Shown: positions 44,760-52,230 of the stretch, in pieces | Numbering within the stretch: position 1 is the stretch's first letter | How the letters are laid out: the number at the start of each line of letters is the position of its first letter | NCBI RefSeq assembly: GCF_900100665.1 | Contig: NZ_FNCS01000009.1 | Span: 85,038 to 149,037, forward strand | Direction: 5' to 3' | Source: Pelagibacterium luteolum | GTDB taxonomy: Bacteria; Pseudomonadota; Alphaproteobacteria; Rhizobiales; Devosiaceae | DNA: 64,000 bases | Notes under the pieces: model-generated | Database searches by the model: none | Seen by the model: only the letters and a program-made list of their open reading frames with translations | Told to the model about the DNA's origin: nothing | Made by a program: the position numbers and the translations under genes

Positions 44760-45493
44760 AGCTCCAGTCCCTCCAGCTCGTCGGCGTGCCGGGTCTCTCG
44801 CTCGAGCTCGACGGCGACGGTGTAGAGCTGGGTCAAAGCCGCGGTGACGCTTTGAGCTTCCGTGGTTTCGAGTGACATGAAGCTCTCGAGCAAAAGCTCA
44901 TGGCACTCACCCATGGTACGCATGTCACCCACGGTGAACCTCTCGAGCACACCCTCGAGCACGACATCGGGCGTATGCCGAACGATGAACTTCACCTTGA
45001 CATCGGCTGGAGTAAAAAGGGCTGTCACACGCTTCACGCGGGCACGCTCGCGGCGCTTCAATTCCCGCTGCCAGAGCTTTGCCCCGACCACAGCCTCAAT
45101 GCCCGACAGGCCCCGAACCCGGACGGCGAGTTGCTTGCGCTCGGGACCGCACAGCTCGAACTGCTGTTCACGCTCCACCAGGGTCCACTGGGCACGACCA
45201 TAAACGCGCTCTACGATACCGTGCTGGACACCCCAATTGAGCAGCTCGCCGAGCCGGAGAGCGTTGAAACGCTCTGAGTACTCTTTGTATGCAATATGCA
45301 TGTAGCTCTTGAGCGCTCCGGGTATATCGAGCGTGTCCTGACCATCGTAAAGCTTGAGAAGGTCACGGTTCCGGTAGTAGTCCATCTGACCGCGACCCGG
45401 GAAAATCTGGTGACCCGGGCGCGTCGCGCGCTGCACGATCTCTTCGGGCGATAGGGTGTAGAGCGGATCGCCGCCCAGAATGATCCGGCTCAT
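44756..45493 (-). CDS. Hypothetical protein, 245 aa
   Basis: Starts MSRIILGGDPLYTLSPEEIV. Contains a wing-like GELLNWGVQHGIVERVYGRAQW in the middle and a helical C half (SLETTEAQSVTAALTQLYTVAVELERE). No named domain. Four-base overlaps on both sides. Confidence 0.68.
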   Translation of the reverse strand: MSRIILGGDPLYTLSPEEIVQRATRPGHQIFPGRGQMDYYRNRDLLKLYDGQDTLDIPGALKSYMHIAYKEYSERFNALRLGELLNWGVQHGIVERVYGRAQWTLVEREQQFELCGPERKQLAVRVRGLSGIEAVVGAKLWQRELKRRERARVKRVTALFTPADVKVKFIVRHTPDVVLEGVLERFTVGDMRTMGECHELLLESFMSLETTEAQSVTAALTQLYTVAVELERETRHADELEGLEL

Positions 45494-46293
45494 GCTGCTT
45501 CCCTCCCGAGCTGCGAGACGCCATATTTCCCCACCAGCCACCGTCCAACTTTCACTGCTGCAGCACGGTCGATATCGAGCATTGCCGCGCACCAGTGCCC
45601 GGTAGGGCTGTCGGGCTTGTTCCAGCCAATGCCGTTATCGATGGTTGCCCGATCGCTGTCCCGACCCGTCAGCTTTTTGATTGCCTCAATCACTTCGATC
45701 TCGGGCCAGTCGACGCCGGGATTGTACTCGCGCTGTGCGCGGCGCAACATTTCCCGAGACTTGGCTTCCGTCTGCTGGACAAGGTCCTTGAGCAGCATCA
45801 CTTGCGGATGCGTCAGCCCGTCACGATCGGGATCGTCGTGCTGTGCCAGAAGCGAACGCAAGGCACTCTTGCGAACACAGAATTCACCCCATTTGCGCTC
45901 GCAATCTCGGGCTGCCTTCACGGCATCCTCGACCATGGCTTTCGCCTTGGCGATGCTCTCCTGCTTTGCCTGCTCGCGCTGGGCTTCCATGCGCTCACGG
46001 GCTTCCTGTGCGATCCGTTCGCGCTCGGCACGGGCGGCAGCCGCGTCCTGGCTTTCGAGCACCAGCAAATCCACCTGCAGCTGCACATCGCGCTGGCTGT
46101 ATTTCGGGGTGAAAACGACAGACCACACCTCGTCATCAGCTTTCGCCGTCTTGATGCCCAAGCGGAAAAGCGAATTCCGGGCGATGCGGTAGACATCCCA
46201 GAATTGCTCGGTCGCAGGGGAATGGTACTCGCGACCGGAATCGATGCATGTCCACGACAGCTCGGCGAAAGATGGAGGAAGGATCTGGCTCAT
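45490..46293 (-). CDS. Hypothetical coiled-coil protein, 267 aa
   Basis: A long charged coiled coil from about residue 80 to 130 (AARAERERIAQEARERMEA, REQAKQESIAKAKAM) and another at ~170-190. The C-terminal part (GIGWNKPDSPTGHWCAAMLD) is globular. It may be a phage-type assembly or recombination helper, but that is a guess. Coupled to neighbours by ATGA overlaps. Confidence 0.7.
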   Translation of the reverse strand: MSQILPPSFAELSWTCIDSGREYHSPATEQFWDVYRIARNSLFRLGIKTAKADDEVWSVVFTPKYSQRDVQLQVDLLVLESQDAAAARAERERIAQEARERMEAQREQAKQESIAKAKAMVEDAVKAARDCERKWGEFCVRKSALRSLLAQHDDPDRDGLTHPQVMLLKDLVQQTEAKSREMLRRAQREYNPGVDWPEIEVIEAIKKLTGRDSDRATIDNGIGWNKPDSPTGHWCAAMLDIDRAAAVKVGRWLVGKYGVSQLGREAA

Positions 46294-46547
46294 GATGCCG
46301 CCCCCGCTGCGGCCTTGATCATCGCATCGCGCACATCGTCGACCGACATCGCGACATCGATCGTGCAGTGGTCGGAGTGGATGCGTGTGAACGCACCGTC
46401 CGATTCCATAAAGCGGATGGACAGCGGGTCGATTGCGACTTCAAAACGCTTGGTGACCACCTGCTTGATGCGCCACCGACCTTCATACCGGTGCTTGCGG
46501 ATGGCGATTTCGACGGCTGGAAGTTTCATAAACAGGGGGATGCTCAT
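46290..46547 (-). CDS. Hypothetical small protein, 85 aa
   Basis: Starts MSIPLFMKLPAVEIAIRKH. A mixed alpha/beta protein of unknown family ending MIKAAAGAAS. Overlaps the next gene by four bases. Its start overlaps a stop at 46544-46546 of the frame carried through the amber codon of the upstream gene. Confidence 0.65.
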   Translation of the reverse strand: MSIPLFMKLPAVEIAIRKHRYEGRWRIKQVVTKRFEVAIDPLSIRFMESDGAFTRIHSDHCTIDVAMSVDDVRDAMIKAAAGAAS

Positions 46548-46597
46548 GCTGCCTCTCCCTCGAGCTTCGCCGCGACCTGGGCAAGGATCTGGTCGAC

Positions 46598-46978
46598 CTA
46601 GTTTTCGATGTTGGAAACCTTGCTCGCCCGCTTCTCCAGGGTGCCCCGCCCGTGCCGGTAGTCGTGCACGACATGCCCGGCAGCCAGAGCGAAATGGTTG
46701 CGCTCAAGGAGACGAGGAATTGCGCTCGGCGTGACATTATACTTGCGCGCAATGTCGGTCGTTTTGATGCCGGAACGGACCATGGCGATGACGAGCGAAA
46801 CATGCGGCAGCCGTGGAGCAGGTCCGCGCTTCGTCGGATATTCTATCCCGTGCAGCTTGCAGTGCCGCGCGACGGTGAGTGCGCTGAAACCCAAGGCTTT
46901 GGACACGTCGACGAGGCGGGCGCCGTTTGCAAAACGGGCCTGAAGGTCGGACTTCGAAATCTTGGCGGGGGCTGGCAT
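46598..46978 (-). CDS. Tandem helix-turn-helix protein with an in-frame amber stop
   Basis: A 126-residue protein with two helix-turn-helix units: ARLVDVSKALGFSALTVARH and DIARKYNVTPSAIPRLLERN. This suggests sequence-specific DNA binding in a phage-like regulator. It ends at a TAG (46598-46600). The same frame then continues for 17 more sense codons (VDQILAQVAAKLEGEAA) to a TGA that overlaps the next start by four bases, exactly like the other junctions. The TAG may be a mutation, CAG to TAG, or may be read through. Overlap with the upstream gene is one base. Confidence 0.75.
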   Translation of the reverse strand: MPAPAKISKSDLQARFANGARLVDVSKALGFSALTVARHCKLHGIEYPTKRGPAPRLPHVSLVIAMVRSGIKTTDIARKYNVTPSAIPRLLERNHFALAAGHVVHDYRHGRGTLEKRASKVSNIEN

Positions 46979-47280
46979 TACGCATTCCCCCGCTTGACCT
47001 GGAGATGCTCGCGTAGCTGTTCGAATGCACGCTCTTCGAGCTTCTCGTCGCCAAGGATGGCTGTCGCGATGGCTTCCTCTTGCTCAAGCAGCAGGACGAG
47101 CCGGAGCAGCGTCTCAATTGCTGGGTGGGGATTGTCGGATGCCCGGCGCACGATCTCAGCGACTTGCTTCACGCCGGCATCGGTCAGCCCCGCAGGAGTG
47201 CCGAGGACGTCGCGGAGCGCGGCGAATGCCAAGCTGAGAACAGTTGTAGGAGTGCCCTGGGGGGCGGTGTCAGTCGTCAT
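46978..47280 (-). CDS. Hypothetical protein, first gene of the small-protein run
   Basis: A 100-residue, mostly helical protein starting MTTDTAPQGTPTTVLSLAF and ending VKRGNA; predicted coiled-coil interaction in RLVLLLEQEEAIATAILG. The ATG at 47280 has AGAGGG upstream; the frame to 47316 is leader. It is the promoter-proximal gene of the run; its stop overlaps the next start by one base (TAATG). Family unknown. Confidence 0.65.
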   Translation of the reverse strand: MTTDTAPQGTPTTVLSLAFAALRDVLGTPAGLTDAGVKQVAEIVRRASDNPHPAIETLLRLVLLLEQEEAIATAILGDEKLEERAFEQLREHLQVKRGNA

Positions 47281-47469
47281 TTCAAGAGCCCTCTTGATCT
47301 TCTGTCGAACCCCCAACTTCCAGATGTCAATATCGTGGGGCTGGTGGCGTTAGCACCTAGGGTCACCCCATTTTGTGATGTTTGCAATTGATAAAAAACT
47401 TTGAAAATCGAAGGACATACGTGTCAACATTGAGTTGTTGCCCTCATATCAGTGAACCTGACGCCAAAG

Positions 47470-47563
47470 TGCGACAGAGTGTCGCAGGCCATCGGCGTGA
47501 GGGGGGCTAGTTCCTTGCCAAGGATTGATATTGATTCGGGCCAAGGATCGATATCCCGATCCA
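47470..47563. promoter_or_regulatory. Operator-like repeats between divergent genes
   Basis: In the 297-base gap between divergent starts (47280 minus, 47578 plus). TGCGACA-gag-TGTCGCA is a perfect 7-bp inverted repeat at 47470-47486. Then two 23-base direct copies of CCAAGGATyGATAT begin at 47518 and 47541. These are plausible repressor or iteron-like sites controlling both sides. No promoter was assigned with confidence. Confidence 0.55.
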
Positions 47564-47577
47564 TGTGGAGGTGCAGT

Positions 47578-48132
47578 ATGAAAAGTGTTTTGAAAGCCAT
47601 CGCCAGCGCCCTGGCGGCATTGCCCCGATTCGTTTGGCAGCGTGTCTGCATCGCTGGCGAATGGATATCGCAGCTCATCGCGCTGCCGGCATTGCCCCTT
47701 GAAGAGGCCGCGCAAAACGAATCGGGCGAGCGTGCACAGCCAGACGAGCACCTCGATGCAGTTCGCCAGGTCGCGGCCCTGCTTTATAGCGACCGTGTGC
47801 CAACACCGGATCTCGTCGGGAAATTGTCGCAACAGGAAATGCTGTGGCTGTCTGCCTGCAATCAGGAGATGCTGCGTTCGATCGCGCGGGCAAAAGACCC
47901 TGAGCTGTCGGCGCACATCAAGGGCCGCAAATCGCTCAAGGGCGTGCTTATCAATGACGCCCCGACGATCGCGGAATACCTAAGGGATGGCGAATACGAA
48001 AACGCCCCCCAGAATTTGGGACGGCGCTCAAATACGCATAGTCAGCCAGACAGACTGACGATCAGGCCTGGGAGCGATCTCAGGCCTTTTCTATTGGCGG
48101 CGATGCTGCCGCGCACGGATCTCAAGCAGTAG
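47578..48132 (+). CDS. Hypothetical protein of accessory elements, 184 aa
   Basis: Starts MKSVLKAIASALAALPRFVW, an amphipathic N-terminal helix, followed by an acidic linker and a helical domain with LSQQEMLWLSACNQEMLRSIARA and SLKGVLINDAPTIAEYLRDG. The ATG at 47578 has GGAGG seven bases upstream. I have a sense of similar proteins on Rhizobiales mobile elements, but no function is known. Its 3' end overlaps the gene on the other strand by 42 bases. Confidence 0.75.
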   Translation: MKSVLKAIASALAALPRFVWQRVCIAGEWISQLIALPALPLEEAAQNESGERAQPDEHLDAVRQVAALLYSDRVPTPDLVGKLSQQEMLWLSACNQEMLRSIARAKDPELSAHIKGRKSLKGVLINDAPTIAEYLRDGEYENAPQNLGRRSNTHSQPDRLTIRPGSDLRPFLLAAMLPRTDLKQ

Positions 48133-48321
48133 ATCGATATTGCGCTGCCCACGCTCCACGATCAAATCGCGATTCGAAATGCTGGCATGAGCGAGCTGGC
48201 GGCGCAGCCTGACGATCTCGGCGTCACGTGCTTCGATCGCGGCATCGGCATGTGCGGCTTCACGGCGCAGTGCGCTCTGGAAACCCAGTGCCAGGCCAGC
48301 TTCTCCATCAGTGAAATGCAT
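48091..48321 (-). CDS. Small charged coiled-coil protein
   Basis: A 76-residue protein with Ala/Arg/Glu-rich helices (REAAHADAAIEARDAEIVRL) and basic end RARQHRRQ. The start has a strong AAGGAG seven bases upstream. Convergent overlap of 42 bases with the plus-strand gene. Function unknown. Confidence 0.68.
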   Translation of the reverse strand: MHFTDGEAGLALGFQSALRREAAHADAAIEARDAEIVRLRRQLAHASISNRDLIVERGQRNIDLLLEIRARQHRRQ

Positions 48322-48393
48322 GCGCGTTCTCCTTATATTGTCAGCACCTTAGCATAGGTCTGTTGATATTTGACGGATCCGATGTCCAGCATT

Positions 48394-49239
48394 TTAAGCT
48401 CTTTGCCGCTCGTCGAGCGATTTCGTCCGCTTGGCCAACTCTTTGAGGGATGGCCGCTTCCAAAGAGGCGCCATTGTGAGATCGATTCGTTTCCAGGCCC
48501 GGCCATGTAGCGGACGATCGGACGTCACCGGCCGCGCGTCGACATCCCATTCCGGCATCGCTTTCCAAAGATCGGTGACAGCTGGCTTCACAAGCTCTTC
48601 GTAAATGCGGCTCAAGCTCGTCGACCTGAATTCCTCACCGTCTGCATTGGCCCGAACGACGGTCGCGCGAGATGTATATTGACCGAAAATGGCAGCGGCA
48701 TCCTCAGCCTGCAGGCGAAGGCAGACGCTCCCCTCTGCGAGCTTGAGCACCCGTTCCCGTTTGCCATCATCATCGGGGGTGGCGAGGACCTCGGATCTTT
48801 CCCGTGCCAGCCGCAGCCACAACAATATGCCTGGGATGGTGGATAGCATGCGCAGCTCGTCGACCGGCAGCTTGACGTCCACCCCGTTGTCCTTGAACCG
48901 AACCAGGTCCTCCACGAACCGCATGGTGAGTTGGCCAGAAATTATGCCGGCAGTGACCCCTCGCTCGCCTTGCACGTAATCGATTCGTTCGAACGCCGGC
49001 GCAAGATATTCGCCTTGGGCTTCATACTGGCAATCTCGGGGCCGGTTCAAAAAACGATGAGCATTATCGAGCCGCACGTTGCACGTCTTTTCGAGCAAGG
49101 GCTTCGTGATGCTGAATGCGCCATTGCCATCAGCTTGGCAGATAAGTGCCAATGCCACTCGCATCGATGGCGCCGTCAGTCCCGAGAGGCTCACCCCGTT
49201 TGTCAGCCCGAAGGGCGCATCTATCGTCTTGAGAGCCAT
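48394..49239 (-). CDS. Possible replication initiator or plasmid/phage replication protein
   Basis: A 281-residue protein. The middle part (VKLPVDELRMLSTIPGILLW, with LRLARERSE after it) and flanking winged-helix-like pieces loosely resemble Rep-type initiators. The C terminus is basic (KELAKRTKSLDERQRA). A TACCTT-AA-AAGGTA palindrome sits 21 bases upstream of the start. If it is an initiator, the element may replicate outside the chromosome at times. This is inference; the similarity is weak, so confidence applies to the gene rather than the role. Confidence 0.7.
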   Translation of the reverse strand: MALKTIDAPFGLTNGVSLSGLTAPSMRVALALICQADGNGAFSITKPLLEKTCNVRLDNAHRFLNRPRDCQYEAQGEYLAPAFERIDYVQGERGVTAGIISGQLTMRFVEDLVRFKDNGVDVKLPVDELRMLSTIPGILLWLRLARERSEVLATPDDDGKRERVLKLAEGSVCLRLQAEDAAAIFGQYTSRATVVRANADGEEFRSTSLSRIYEELVKPAVTDLWKAMPEWDVDARPVTSDRPLHGRAWKRIDLTMAPLWKRPSLKELAKRTKSLDERQRA

Positions 49240-49259
49240 GCCTACACCTACCCAGAAAA

Positions 49260-49273
49260 TACCTTAAAAGGTA
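49260..49273. promoter_or_regulatory. TACCTT-AA-AAGGTA palindrome upstream of rep-like gene
   Basis: A perfect 14-base inverted repeat 21-34 bases before the start of the putative replication gene on the minus strand. Likely an operator or part of the promoter. Confidence 0.5.
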
Positions 49274-49471
49274 ATATGGAGAAGGCCACAGCAAAAGGCA
49301 ATAGCCCATCCACTTCGGAAAGTTGGGGTTATTATTAAATAGGCTATAAAAACTAGAGCTATCGAGCCCCTTCAAATTCGTTCTGCGTCGCGCCTGGCTG
49401 GCGCTCCGCCGCTGTCAATTTCATGTGCGCTGGGCGCGCCTCCGGCGCTCAAAACCACAGATTGAGATAGC

Positions 49472-49828
49472 TTGGAATTTGACTTTGAAATGAAGCCGCA
49501 TCCTTCGCTACGCTCGGAGGGTGTCGACGCTGCGCGTCTCCGGGCCTTGCTCGATATCGAATACATGCGAGTCGACGAACAGGGCGCGGGAGCGCAGCGA
49601 CCCATCATCATAGATGAGAGCGGCCCCGGTGCTTCTGGGGATGATGGGGACACGTCACAGGGACTTGTCCCTTGCATCACATTGCCGGATCATGCGGGTT
49701 CACCTTGGGAAGATGGACCATTGCCATGGCAAAAACACTGGCTGAGCGGCGTAGATATGACAGGGATCGGAAGCGCAGGCAGCGCCAGGCGCGGCGTGAA
49801 GCCGGCGTGCCATCGGTGTCAACATTGA
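49472..49828 (+). CDS. Doubtful reading frame, up to 118 aa
   Basis: A frame with a fair codon pattern in its first two thirds (DAARLRALLDIEYMRVDEQG, IIIDESGPGASGDD), but the start is inside an inverted repeat near cttcgctacgctcgg. No ribosome site is visible, and it overlaps the more convincing gene at 49726 in another frame. A possible ATG start is at 49490. I keep it only as a weak call. Confidence 0.3.
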   Translation: MEFDFEMKPHPSLRSEGVDAARLRALLDIEYMRVDEQGAGAQRPIIIDESGPGASGDDGDTSQGLVPCITLPDHAGSPWEDGPLPWQKHWLSGVDMTGIGSAGSARRGVKPACHRCQH

Positions 49829-50082
49829 ACGCGGCGATTGCCGAAGGGCTTGCCTTTGCCATGCGGAGTGCGGATCGGAGCCAGTGGGGCGCTGGCAAGC
49901 AGCCGGTGGACCTGGCGGACATCTTTCAGACTGCGCAGCGGATTCTCGTCAACAGACACCGGTGCAATCCCGACCACGTGAGGGAGGCCCTCAAGAGAGC
50001 CGCCAGCCCCAGACCAGAGCATGGCTGGCCGTCTTATACCCAATCGATGACGTCCCCCGATGATGGCCGGCAGCACCATTGA
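49726..50082 (+). CDS. Hypothetical basic helical protein
   Basis: A 118-residue protein starting MAKTLAERRRYDRDRKRRQR, a strongly basic N-terminal helix suited to binding nucleic acid, followed by ADIFQTAQRILVNRHRCNPDHVREAL. Shares its pattern with small proteins of phages and plasmids. No clear ribosome site. A strong plus-strand terminator at 50257-50295 is the likely end of this transcript. Confidence 0.6.
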   Translation: MAKTLAERRRYDRDRKRRQRQARREAGVPSVSTLNAAIAEGLAFAMRSADRSQWGAGKQPVDLADIFQTAQRILVNRHRCNPDHVREALKRAASPRPEHGWPSYTQSMTSPDDGRQHH

Positions 50083-50256
50083 TTTCGATGGCTGGATATT
50101 GGGACGTGTCCGCAGGGTGCATATTCGACACCCCCGTTACTCCCTCAGGACACGACGCGGGGTGGTAACACTTTTCTAGAAGTGGTGTCGGTGCTTGTGC
50201 CTTGCGTCCATATCCGGTATATTCTGGGGGTCCGCGAATAGTAGTCGCAGCATTCA

Positions 50257-50295
50257 GAGGGCAGGCTTTTCCAGGGCCTGCCCTCACCCTTTTTC
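50257..50295 (+). terminator. Terminator with 10-bp stem
   Basis: GAGGGCAGGC at 50257-50266 pairs perfectly with 50276-50285 (9-base loop) and is followed by accctttttcc. It probably ends a transcript from the gene at 49726 or an unseen small RNA. Confidence 0.75.
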
Positions 50296-50343
50296 CTCAA
50301 AGATTTGGGATTTTGCGCACCCGGCGAAGGGAGCGCTCAATGG

Positions 50344-50439
50344 CACTACGTGTTAATCTTCAATTAACGCGTAGTGGTCTGAAGCATCGAAAATGACCCG
50401 TACAAGTAAAGTGAAGCTAATAAACGTTAACTTCACTTT
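50344..50439. repeat. Two strong hairpins in the gene-free gap
   Basis: First hairpin 50344-50376: a 14-bp stem with a single T:G pair (CACTACG... arm) and a 5-base loop. Second hairpin 50408-50439: AAAGTGAAG / CTTCACTTT with a 14-base loop. They stand alone, about 540-680 bases before the GH88 gene. Function unknown; they could mark an element end, an origin or an RNA. Confidence 0.65.
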
Positions 50440-50976
50440 GGCCGGTGGGCCGGAAGACGGACGAGCGTTCAGCCCCGGATACCCGGCAGCTTTGCGCCCC
50501 CATCTTGGTCATTTCGCCTAGCTTGGCGCTTTTCTGAAAGCTGACCGCCGCACAGTTTGTAGTGACGTTTCAATTCGACTTGGCCGATGCCAGGACCGGC
50601 GAAGCTATCGATGAAGAAAGCGGCCATCCGCTACTGAACGTCGCCTGCTTCATAGTCCAGTTTCGGGCGCCCCACCCATTCCAAAACCGCAATGGGCGGC
50701 TTTTGTCCTCATCACTTTGCTTCTTCTCCGGGCTGGGCTTAGACCGCGTGATCGAGTCACAGTGTTAAAATATGCCGCCTTTACAAAGGGGTCCTTTGAG
50801 TAGCTCAAACATAGTTCCAAGGAGAACTGTGAGGGGTCTAGGTATTATTTTGCCATCCTCGACAGGGTTGGTTCAGGCCGCTCGACCCGTGGTAGATTCT
50901 GGAAATGCCCGATCGTCTTCAGCAAATTTCGGTAAATGAGGATGCAATCGTTACCCGGAGCCGGTAGACAATTTAT
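50440..50976. other. Intergenic, no gene seen
   Basis: About 540 bases. A short frame at 50562-50768 has an ATG-less GTG start and no domain; I do not call it. The lower-GC last 200 bases probably include the promoter of the GH88 operon. Confidence 0.35.
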
Positions 50977-50992
50977 CTGAAAGCGCTTACAG
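50977..50992. promoter_or_regulatory. LacI-type operator before the GH88 gene
   Basis: CTGAAAGCGCTTACAG is a near-perfect palindrome of LacI-family type. It differs by one base from the perfect CTGAAAGCGCTTTCAG at 54230. It is 34 bases before the GTG start at 51027, so bound repressor would block the promoter. Confidence 0.82.
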
Positions 50993-51026
50993 AGCCAATT
51001 AGATAACGGCGTGGAGGAGTTTTGTA

Positions 51027-52226
51027 GTGGTTGGAGGATTTGATAGTGCGGCATTTGAAGGCGCCCTGGACGTGCTCGCGCGAAAAACGCGCGAAGATGA
51101 AGCAAGCATTGGCGCCAAATTTCCCTATGTGACCAACCCTGACGGGTCATGGGATCTGCTCTATGCCTCTCAATCTGCTGGATATAGCGGCGAGAATTGG
51201 AGCCACGGAAACTGGTTCTGCGGCTTCTGGGTGGGTCTGCTGTTGATCGGTTCACTGCATAAAGGCGACCAAGAACTGCAAAGCCTCGCCCTGGAGCGGA
51301 TGAATCTTGTAGCTCCGCGCGCAAAGGATCCCAATACCCATGATATCGGGTTCATTTTCCTCTCAAGCGCTTTGCCAGCCCATCACATAACGGGCGATGA
51401 TGCATGGGCAGATGTGGGGCTCGAAGCCGCCCGTCAACTTCGTGCCCGCCTCGTCAGAACCGACCACGGCGCGTATATTTCCTCATGGGGTCCGCACAAC
51501 GACGAACGGGGTCGCCGCAGTTCCGCGATCGACACCATGGCCAATCTTCCGCTCCTGTACTGGGCGGCAGAGGTGTCTCATGACAATAGCTTTCTTGTTG
51601 CGGCTGAACTGCATGCCCAGGCGACAGAGAGGGCTTTCATACGCGACGATCTATCTACCGTGCATGCAGTCAATTTCAACCTGCCGTCGGGCACTGTAAA
51701 AGACGCCTATACCTTCCAAGGCTACGCCGATGACAGTTGCTGGTCGCGAGGGCAGGGCTGGTCCATATTGGGTATGGCAGAAACAGCAAGATACACGCGC
51801 TCGATACGATATCTTGATCTCGCCCACTCGCTTGCCGATCACTTTTTAGCTCGGCTTGGCAAAGCGAGTGCAGCACCTTGGGATTTTGATGATCCAGCAG
51901 GTGCCGATGCAACTCTCGACACGGCAGCGTCGGCCATCGTTGCGAACGCATTGATTCAAATCGCTTATCTTGAGCCCGATGCTCAAGTCGCCCAGTCTCG
52001 GCTCAGGCAAGCTGCAGATCTGCTCGAGCGCCTGTGTCGTGATCATCTGGCACATGACGAGCAACGTGGTCTTTTAAAGCATGGCTGCTACTCAAAGCCC
52101 CACGGCATTGGCCCCGATGCGGCAGTGCTTTTCGGCGACTATTATTTTGCCGAAGCACTATTGATGTTCCTTAAACCGGGAGCGCTCAGAGCATTGCCCG
52201 AACGCTTGGCCGCGCGCGAGAAGTGA
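51027..52226 (+). CDS. Glycoside hydrolase family 88, unsaturated uronyl hydrolase
   Basis: A 399-residue cytoplasmic enzyme of GH88 (unsaturated glucuronyl/galacturonyl hydrolase), removing the unsaturated uronic acid left by polysaccharide lyases. Two expected catalytic Asp positions are present: HDIGF (Asp106) and IDTMANLPLLYWA (Asp169). Their spacing of 63 is near that of the Bacillus enzyme. SCWSRGQGWSILG is the family signature. Preceded by a LacI-type operator at 50977. Followed four bases later by an enoyl-CoA hydratase. No signal peptide, so its substrate arrives as an imported oligosaccharide or sugar acid. Confidence 0.9.
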   Translation: MVGGFDSAAFEGALDVLARKTREDEASIGAKFPYVTNPDGSWDLLYASQSAGYSGENWSHGNWFCGFWVGLLLIGSLHKGDQELQSLALERMNLVAPRAKDPNTHDIGFIFLSSALPAHHITGDDAWADVGLEAARQLRARLVRTDHGAYISSWGPHNDERGRRSSAIDTMANLPLLYWAAEVSHDNSFLVAAELHAQATERAFIRDDLSTVHAVNFNLPSGTVKDAYTFQGYADDSCWSRGQGWSILGMAETARYTRSIRYLDLAHSLADHFLARLGKASAAPWDFDDPAGADATLDTAASAIVANALIQIAYLEPDAQVAQSRLRQAADLLERLCRDHLAHDEQRGLLKHGCYSKPHGIGPDAAVLFGDYYFAEALLMFLKPGALRALPERLAAREK

Positions 52227-52230
52227 CCTG

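Noticed and set aside
49472..49670. First part of the 118-residue frame as a confident gene
   Set aside because: Its start lies in an inverted repeat and no ribosome site is visible, so it is listed only at low confidence.
50562..50768. Short plus-strand frame in the intergenic gap
   Set aside because: GTG start with no ribosome site and no domain; composition is poor.
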